DNA of 11,209 nucleotides from Natrinema soli (GTDB lineage: Archaea; Halobacteriota; Halobacteria; Halobacteriales; Natrialbaceae), in contig NZ_JAQIVI010000183.1 of the NCBI RefSeq assembly GCF_028618695.1, positions 1 to 11,209 on the forward strand, in the 5' to 3' direction. A model generated the notes under the pieces. It was not told where the DNA came from, did no database searches, and saw only the letters and a list, made by a program, of their open reading frames with translations. The position numbers and the translations under genes are program-made. Of this stretch, positions 6,601 to 11,209 are shown in pieces (position 1 is the first letter of the stretch; each line of letters opens with the position of its first letter).

Positions 6601-7671
6601 GAGGTCTTCGAGCACGGCTTCCGCGCTGCCGTCGGCAATGACCTCGCGTGCCCGCTCGAGTCCGTCCTCGAGGCTGTTGACGTCCTGACGGGCGTGCATC
6701 CGGAACGCGCCGTTGAGGGCGATAGCGTCGGCGAAGTGTCCCTCGCGGTCGCCGGCGAGGACGGCCTCGGTGATCGACGCGGAGTCGGCCGTCACGTCGT
6801 CGACCTCGAGGTCCTCGGCCTCCATCGCCATGCCGTAGTTCGCGGTTTCGACCTCGTAATCCTCGAAGGAATTCGCACCGTCGTCGGCGTCTCGGTCCCA
6901 CTCCGCGACCTTCGTGTAGCCCGGACGGATGTCGTCGTAGCCCTCCATTCCCTGGAAGAAGATGGCGCGGGAGTACTCGAGTCGCTCGCTCTCGGTGATC
7001 GTGTCGGTCAGCTTCTTCGCGAACGCGAGGTGGTAGAACGAGCCCAGGTGGACGTCGGCGTTCGCCGGGTTCGCGATCGTTTCGATCGTGTTGACGAACG
7101 TTCGGACTCCCATCTGATCGCGCCGGTCGTAGAGGTCGTGCACTCCGGGGTTGAACGCGGGCTGGTAGTAGAACCCGAAGCCGGTCTCGTCGACCATGTC
7201 CGCGCTTTCGCCGGGCTCGAGTTCGGTTCGGACGCCGAGCTCGTCGAGGACGTGTTTGTACGCCGTTGCCTTCTGCGTCGGGACCCGATCGCCGGAGTGG
7301 ACGATGATAGGGGTGCCCGCGGCCGCGGCGACGACGCCGGCTCCGACGCCGAGGACGGCGGAGCTGTGCTTGCCGTCGTAGTTCGCCCCGCAGTCGACCG
7401 GATCGCACTCCGGTTCGGCGGTGACGACCGACTCCTCGCGCATCACATCGGTGTAGGCCGCCAGCTCCTCGGGGTTGTTTCGCTTCCAGCGGTTGGCCAG
7501 CCAGAACGCGCCGAGCGTCGTTTCGTCCGGTTCGCCCGCCAGAATGCGCTGAAACGCTTCGCGAGCCTGCTCGCGGGACATGTCGTCGGCCGACTTCGGG
7601 CCGGAGCCGACGACCTCGGTCATGAGCCGCTCGAGCGGCCAGTCGCCGAATTCCTGGGTTGCGTGCGCCAT
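6589..7671 (-). CDS. trpD2: Anthranilate phosphoribosyltransferase-like protein, TrpD2/YbiB type
   Basis: A 360-residue member of glycosyltransferase family 3 in the TrpD fold. The helical N-terminal domain (ARE/AFQRILAG at 36-46, TTLGAFWLANRWK at 51-63) and the alpha/beta core are recognisable: VLGVGAGVVAAAAG (106-119), VRTFVNTIETIANPANA (189-205, the RTxxN block) and FFQGMEGYDD (238-247, in place of the canonical glycine/DE region). The PRPP-binding GTGGD loop of TrpD is replaced by CGANYDGK (94-101), and the KHG motif by VHSGDRVPTQK (124-134). This fits the TrpD2/YbiB branch, whose E. coli member binds nucleic acid and shows no known transferase activity. No other trp gene is nearby. The start at 7671 is where homology begins; the frame stays open further upstream, but an AT-rich box at 7699-7704 falls inside that extension. 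The stop sits inside a tandem repeat. The molecular function is open. Confidence 0.82.
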   Translation of the reverse strand: MAHATQEFGDWPLERLMTEVVGSGPKSADDMSREQAREAFQRILAGEPDETTLGAFWLANRWKRNNPEELAAYTDVMREESVVTAEPECDPVDCGANYDGKHSSAVLGVGAGVVAAAAGTPIIVHSGDRVPTQKATAYKHVLDELGVRTELEPGESADMVDETGFGFYYQPAFNPGVHDLYDRRDQMGVRTFVNTIETIANPANADVHLGSFYHLAFAKKLTDTITESERLEYSRAIFFQGMEGYDDIRPGYTKVAEWDRDADDGANSFEDYEVETANYGMAMEAEDLEVDDVTADSASITEAVLAGDREGHFADAIALNGAFRMHARQDVNSLEDGLERAREVIADGSAEAVLEDLRAF

Positions 7672-8514
7672 GTTGTGTCCCCGTTGGGCCGGATCGCGCA
7701 AAAGCCTCCCGCTTCTGAAGCCTCGAACGCGCCGAATCACGAATCCCTGCGACTCGAGACGTCGATCGCGCGTCGGGAGCCCTCGTCTCGAACTCGCCGC
7801 CGCCGGGACGGCTCGACACCTGACTGCACCTTCGACATTCGTCGTCTTCGGCGTCGATAGAACGCCGACCGTCACCATCGACGGGTCGCCGAGAAGAGAG
7901 ACGGATCTCGACTTGGCGGGTGATGGTCCTTCTCACGCGCGAGCGGACCAAGTCTACAACACTCCAAAATATCTGCTATATATAATACTATTCAAATTGG
8001 TATTATTTCGGAAGACGACCCTCCCGTTACCTATCGATACCGATCGTCCATAACGGCGACTGCAGTGTGCTCGCTTCGGTCCGCAGTAATTCACGAAACG
8101 GTCAGTATCGAGGATTTCGATACGTCTCCCCGAGTACAGCGCCCTGAACGCCCGCTTCGTCCGCTGATGGCGTCCGTCTCGTGGGTGATCGAGGAAGCGA
8201 CGATTCCAGGGATGTGACGGTCGAATACGCCGTTGATGTCTTTGTGACCCACGGTGTCCACCGGTCGATCGCCTCGGGACCCCGGTCGGTGTCGTGGATC
8301 GCGCTATCCGAATTGATTGGACGACAGCCCTACCATAACTAAATTTTGGTATGTATTGATTTATAATTGATTTATGATACAATTCCCGTCGACGCTCGTG
8401 GTCCGCCTCCGAGACTCTCGAGCAGGGAAGCGATCGACAGCGACCACTCCCGATGTCAGGTACAACGCCGTTCGATCGGACCGACACGTTTCGGTTCCGG
8501 TTCGACTCGAACGA
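7672..8514. other. 843-base intergenic region, possible decayed sequence
   Basis: It lies between the trpD2-like start and the dehydrogenase stop. The first 35 bases hold a promoter-like AT box (7699-7704). Two AT-rich islands follow, at about 7965-8010 and 8330-8378. The left one has the inverted repeat ATAATAC/GTATTAT (7982-7988, 8000-8006). The right one has TACCA/TGGTA (8331-8335, 8347-8351), also with an 11-base spacer, and an 11-base tandem repeat ATTGATTTATA/G (8355-8376). The GC-rich 8010-8330 segment between them has short open frames in several phases but none with a recognisable protein. Confidence 0.5.
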
Positions 8515-9468
8515 TCAATCGGCCGATTCGTACTGCTCGAGTTGTTCGAGGAGTTTCGCGTCGCGCTTGGCGACGACGGTATCCGGATCCGCGTCTTCCC
8601 AGTCGTAGACGCCGCGGCCGGTTTTCAGCCCTAACTCACCCGCATCGACCAGGTTGGTGACGACCGGATTCGGTTCGGTGCTCCGGTCGAGGTCGGACAT
8701 GAGATACGACTCGATAGCGTAGTGGACGTCGAGTCCCGACTGATCGACCTTCTCGAAGATCCCCATCGACGGCAGTCGGAACCCGAAGCCCGCCTTCACC
8801 GCCTTGTCGATATCTTCGGCGCTCGCGATCCCGCGGTCCAGCAGCGAGAAGGCCTCGTAGCACATCGCCATCTGGATGCGGTTGCCGATGAATCCCGGTA
8901 CGTCCTTCTCGACCGTGATGGCCGTCTTTCCAAGATCGTCGAGAAACGCCGTAAGCGCCGCCGCGAGTTCGTCGCTCGTCTCTTCGCCTTTCACCACTTC
9001 GACGAGCGGGACGATGTGCGGGGGATTGAACCAGTGCGCGCCGAGGACCCGTTCAGGGCGGTCCACTGCGGCGGCGATTTCGGTGATCGAGAGCCCGGAC
9101 GTGTTGGACGCGAGCACCGTCTCCGGGCCCGTCAGCGCCGAGAGCTCGTTGAACACCGCCCGTTTGACTTCGAGCTCCTCGGTGACGGCCTCGATGACGA
9201 GGTCCGCGTCCGCGACGACCGCTTCGAGATCGGTCGATCGAGTGAGCGCCTCGAGCGCCTCGTCGGCGGTCCGCTCCGAACGCCCGTGATCGCGGAGGAG
9301 TTCGATCGACTCGCGGACGCGGTCGCGGCTCGCTTCGAGCCGATCCGCATCCTGATCGTGTAATCCGACGTCGAATCCCCCGCTCGCGAACGTCGCGGCG
9401 ATCCCGTGGCCCATCGTCCCGGCACCAACGACTGCGATTCGATCGGGGTCGAATTGATCGATCATCAT
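8515..9468 (-). CDS. 3-hydroxyacyl-CoA (3-hydroxybutyryl-CoA type) dehydrogenase, full length
   Basis: A 317-residue NAD-dependent 3-hydroxyacyl-CoA dehydrogenase with both domains. The Rossmann motif is VVGAGTMGHGIA (13-24), and the catalytic residues by alignment are Ser124 (SNTSGLS), His145 (HWFNPPH), Glu157 (VEVV) and Asn196 (GNR), with the family spacings of 21 and 12. The C-terminal domain is complete, including the region GFGFRLPSMGIFEKVDQSGL (227-246) and LGLKTGRGVYDW, the usual family ending. This is the intact counterpart of the short enzyme encoded at 3962-4699; the two differ widely and are not a recent duplication. ATG at 9468 is taken as the start; a second ATG at 9465 is equally close to the AT-rich box at 9490-9497. 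Lambda-crystallin/L-carnitine-dehydrogenase-like relatives share this fold, so the exact substrate is uncertain. Confidence 0.92.
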   Translation of the reverse strand: MMIDQFDPDRIAVVGAGTMGHGIAATFASGGFDVGLHDQDADRLEASRDRVRESIELLRDHGRSERTADEALEALTRSTDLEAVVADADLVIEAVTEELEVKRAVFNELSALTGPETVLASNTSGLSITEIAAAVDRPERVLGAHWFNPPHIVPLVEVVKGEETSDELAAALTAFLDDLGKTAITVEKDVPGFIGNRIQMAMCYEAFSLLDRGIASAEDIDKAVKAGFGFRLPSMGIFEKVDQSGLDVHYAIESYLMSDLDRSTEPNPVVTNLVDAGELGLKTGRGVYDWEDADPDTVVAKRDAKLLEQLEQYESAD

Positions 9469-9489
9469 CGCCCCTTCGCCCAGACGGCT

Positions 9490-9497
9490 GTAAAATC
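9490..9497 (-). promoter_or_regulatory. TATA-like box of the full-length hydroxyacyl-CoA dehydrogenase gene
   Basis: The minus-strand sequence GATTTTAC is centred about 26 bases from the ATG at 9468. It gives this gene its own promoter within the 163-base gap after the HisD-family gene. Confidence 0.5.
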
Positions 9498-9631
9498 CAC
9501 CGGACGTGTTCCGCCGTTTCGTACGTTCTCGAAGCCGATACCGTCGGCTATCGCCGGCGGGGCGGGGTCGTGACGCCGACGCGGTGCGAGCTACGTGGGA
9601 CGACTGGCTCGATCGGCGTGCGGACGTGTCG

Positions 9632-10933
9632 TCATTCCTGCGGTCCGTAGTCGGAACTGATGTCCTCGCGGAGGCGCGCCTCCGCCGAGAGCTGGTGGGC
9701 GTGAGTGCCCTCGAGTTTGCAGATCTCGGCCGCCCACGGGGCGATCCGAGCGGCCCCTTCCTCGGTCGCTTCCTGGTGGGTCAGCGTCTTGAGGTAGGTC
9801 CCGACGGTGATGCCGCCGCTGTAGCGCGCGACCTCGAGGGTCGGCAGGCTGTGGTTGGTCCCGACGGCCTTGTCGCCGAAGACGACCGGCGAGTGCTCGC
9901 CGAGGAACAGCGAGCCGTAGTTAGTGAGATCGTCGACGATCGACCGCGGGTCGTCGATCATCACCTGCAGGTGCTCGATCGCGTAGTCGTTGGTGACCTC
10001 GATCGCGTCGTCTCTGGTGTCGGCGACGACGACCTCGCCGTTTTCATCCCAGCATTCGCGGGCGACGTCTTCGGTACGCAGGCTCGAGGCCTGTTCGTCG
10101 AGTGCGTCGACGGCCGCCTCGGCGACGTCGCGATCGGTCGAGACGAGGATCGGCCGCGAGTTGGGGTCGTGTTCGGCCTGCGCGAGCAAGTCGGTCGCGA
10201 CCAGTTCGGGGTCGGCCGTCTCGTCGGTGAGGATCAGCACTTCCGAGGGGCCGGCGAGGAAGTCGATGCCGACGTGGCCGAAGACCTGTCGCTTCGCTTC
10301 CGTGGTGAACACGTTGCCGGGACCCGTGATCTTCGCGACGCCCGGCACGGACTCGGTGCCGTAGGCCATCGCACCGATCGCCTGCGCGCCGCCGATGCTG
10401 TAGATCTCGTCGGCACCGGCGCGGTCCATGGCGTACAGCTGAGCCGGCTGGATGCTCCCGTCGTCCTGCGGCGGTGCGCAGGTGACGATCCTGTCGACGC
10501 CCGCGACCTCAGCGGGAACGATCGACATCGCGGGCGCGGCCACGAGCGGATGGCGACCGCCGGGAACGTACGTCCCCGCGGACTCGACGGGAACGATGCG
10601 CTGGCCGAGGCGGACGCCCTCTTCGAACTCCGTCTCGAAGCCCTCGATGTGCTCGCGCTGCTCCTCGTGGAACGCGCGGACGTTGTCGATCGTGTTATCG
10701 ATCGTCTCCTTCTCGGCGGCGGTCAGTTCCTCGCCCGCCGCTTCGATCTCTTCGTCGCTGATGCGGAATTCGTCGATGTCGACGCCGTCGAATCGCTCGG
10801 TAAATTCGAAAACGGCCTCGTCACCGCTGGATTTCACCTCGGTGAGGATATCGTGGACTGCGTCCGTTACCTCCTGATCGATCTCGATCGAGGCGCTACC
10901 CGCCTCTTTCAGGTACTCGATTGAATCGGACAT
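9632..10933 (-). CDS. Histidinol dehydrogenase (HisD) family NAD-dependent alcohol dehydrogenase, probable paralogue
   Basis: A 433-residue HisD-family enzyme; the family oxidises a primary alcohol to the acid with two NAD. Aligned to E. coli HisD, the zinc ligands are present as Gln252 and His255 (AQAEH), Asp354 (FGD) and His413 (EGTHAH), together with catalytic Glu320-His321 (AIEH), His361 (GTNH) and Glu408. GPGNVFTTEAKRQ (204-216) and AGPSEVL (227-233) are family blocks. The stretch after GTNH reads SLPTLEVARYSGGITVGTYL, closer from memory to sulfopropanediol dehydrogenase (HpsN)-like relatives than to biosynthetic HisD. No other his gene is nearby, and a dehydrogenase gene lies divergent. 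Histidinol dehydrogenase proper is the alternative. The start at 10933 is chosen because the frame upstream to 10993 runs through the TATA-like box at 10963-10970; the N-terminus MSDSIEYLKE also fits HpsN-like proteins. Family certain, substrate not. Confidence 0.85.
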   Translation of the reverse strand: MSDSIEYLKEAGSASIEIDQEVTDAVHDILTEVKSSGDEAVFEFTERFDGVDIDEFRISDEEIEAAGEELTAAEKETIDNTIDNVRAFHEEQREHIEGFETEFEEGVRLGQRIVPVESAGTYVPGGRHPLVAAPAMSIVPAEVAGVDRIVTCAPPQDDGSIQPAQLYAMDRAGADEIYSIGGAQAIGAMAYGTESVPGVAKITGPGNVFTTEAKRQVFGHVGIDFLAGPSEVLILTDETADPELVATDLLAQAEHDPNSRPILVSTDRDVAEAAVDALDEQASSLRTEDVARECWDENGEVVVADTRDDAIEVTNDYAIEHLQVMIDDPRSIVDDLTNYGSLFLGEHSPVVFGDKAVGTNHSLPTLEVARYSGGITVGTYLKTLTHQEATEEGAARIAPWAAEICKLEGTHAHQLSAEARLREDISSDYGPQE

Positions 10934-10962
10934 ACGTACGAATCTGTTATCCTTCCGGGCGC

Positions 10963-10970
10963 TATAAAAA
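10963..10970 (-). promoter_or_regulatory. TATA box of the HisD-family gene
   Basis: Minus-strand TTTTTATA, the strongest box in the window, is centred about 33 bases upstream of the ATG at 10933. It predicts a leader of about seven bases and rules out any start further upstream. Confidence 0.6.
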
Positions 10971-11028
10971 CCAAGGATCGGAGTCGTGGCCACCGCGTCA
11001 CCGGTTGCAGCTACGGCCGGGAGGAGGA

Positions 11029-11036
11029 GTTATTGT
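11029..11036 (+). promoter_or_regulatory. TATA-like box of the SDR gene
   Basis: GTTATTGT is centred 26-27 bases upstream of the ATG at 11059. It lies within the 125-base divergent region shared with the HisD-family gene. Confidence 0.4.
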
Positions 11037-11058
11037 CCACCCGCAAAAACGGACCCGT

Positions 11059-11209
11059 ATGCACGACGAACGAACGTTCATCGTGACCGGCGCGAGCGGC
11101 GGTATCGGCCGAACGATCGCACTTCGATTGCTCGAGGAGGGTGCCAACGTCGCCCTCGCGGCGCGTAGCGCCGGCGTCGAGGAGACGGCGGCGATGGCCG
11201 ACGCGGCCG
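11059..11209 (+). CDS. Short-chain dehydrogenase/reductase (SDR), 5' part only
   Basis: The first 50 codons of a classical SDR, cut by the window end. MHDERTFIVTGASGGIGRTI contains the cofactor-binding TGxxxGxG motif (TGASGGIG, residues 10-17) directly after the first strand. The second strand NVALAARSA (29-37) ends in Arg at a position often linked to NADP preference, which is weak evidence. An AT-rich box (11029-11036) is centred 26-27 bases before the ATG, indicating a leaderless transcript. The gene is divergent from the HisD-family dehydrogenase with 125 bases between the starts, so the two may share regulation. The catalytic Ser-Tyr-Lys lies beyond the window, and the substrate is unknown. 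Confidence 0.88.
   Translation, partial: MHDERTFIVTGASGGIGRTIALRLLEEGANVALAARSAGVEETAAMADAA

Noticed and set aside
6487..7860. 457-codon plus-strand and 458-codon minus-strand frames over the trpD2-like gene
   Set aside because: Both are shadows with Arg/Val-rich composition; the third frame carries the TrpD-fold blocks.
7954..8487. 177-codon minus-strand frame in the intergenic stretch
   Set aside because: It reads through an AT-rich island, has no recognisable domain, is basic and Arg/Ser-rich unlike haloarchaeal proteins, and has no promoter at a sensible distance.
8374..8634. 86-codon plus-strand frame running into the dehydrogenase 3' end
   Set aside because: Most of it is antisense to the real dehydrogenase C-terminus, and it has no recognised features.
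9533..9549. 6-bp hairpin AGCCGA/TCGGCT after the HisD-family gene as a terminator
   Set aside because: A short stem with no U-tract, about 80 bases past the stop; in DNA of this GC content such stems are expected by chance.
9506..10924. 472-codon plus-strand open frame opposite the HisD-family gene
   Set aside because: Low-complexity Arg/Asp/Val-rich translation with no family motif; the opposite strand encodes a complete HisD-fold enzyme.

Overview
The window looks like chromosome of an extremely halophilic archaeon (Halobacteria; Natrinema/Haloterrigena-type is a guess). The reasons are high GC with AT-rich intergenic islands, very acidic proteins (Asp/Glu-rich, few Lys), AT-rich archaeal TATA-like boxes mostly 26-28 bases upstream of start codons with almost no leader or Shine-Dalgarno, and several protein families in haloarchaeal form. 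It holds ten protein genes, two of them cut by the window edges, and no tRNA, rRNA, CRISPR array or intact transposase that I can see.

Layout from left to right. (1) 1-1002 (-): a family III (CaiB/BaiF-type) CoA-transferase, 3' end off the window. (2) 1096-2028 (-): an R2-like ligand-binding oxidase (R2lox), a relative of ribonucleotide reductase R2 that is probably mislabelled as a reductase by simple homology. (3) 2153-3837 (-): a two-gene operon of a small two-helix membrane protein and an APC-family amino-acid/polyamine-type permease, with ATGA overlap. (4) 3962-4699 (+): a short 3-hydroxyacyl-CoA dehydrogenase lacking most of the usual C-terminal domain. (5) 4700-5187: a convergent intergenic region with two diverged copies of a hairpin-rich intergenic repeat in inverted orientation. 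(6) 5188-5985 (-): enoyl-CoA hydratase. (7) 6589-7671 (-): a TrpD2/YbiB-type anthranilate phosphoribosyltransferase-like protein, its stop codon embedded in a 13-14-base tandem repeat. (8) 7672-8514: an 840-base gene-poor stretch with AT-rich islands. (9) 8515-9468 (-): a full-length 3-hydroxyacyl-CoA dehydrogenase. (10) 9632-10933 (-): a HisD-family NAD-dependent dehydrogenase that looks like a paralogue outside histidine biosynthesis, divergent from (11) 11059-end (+): the start of a short-chain dehydrogenase/reductase.

The common theme is acyl-CoA and alcohol oxidation: CoA activation by transfer, hydration of enoyl-CoA, two hydroxyacyl-CoA dehydrogenases, two further NAD(P) dehydrogenases and an oxidase family whose studied members carry a long-chain fatty acid. 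Nearly every gene has its own promoter, so this is a functional neighbourhood and not one operon. No thiolase, acyl-CoA dehydrogenase or acyl-CoA synthetase is present here, so a complete pathway cannot be claimed. The items most worth following up are the R2lox, the HisD-paralogue/SDR pair, the truncated hydroxyacyl-CoA dehydrogenase and the inverted intergenic repeats.
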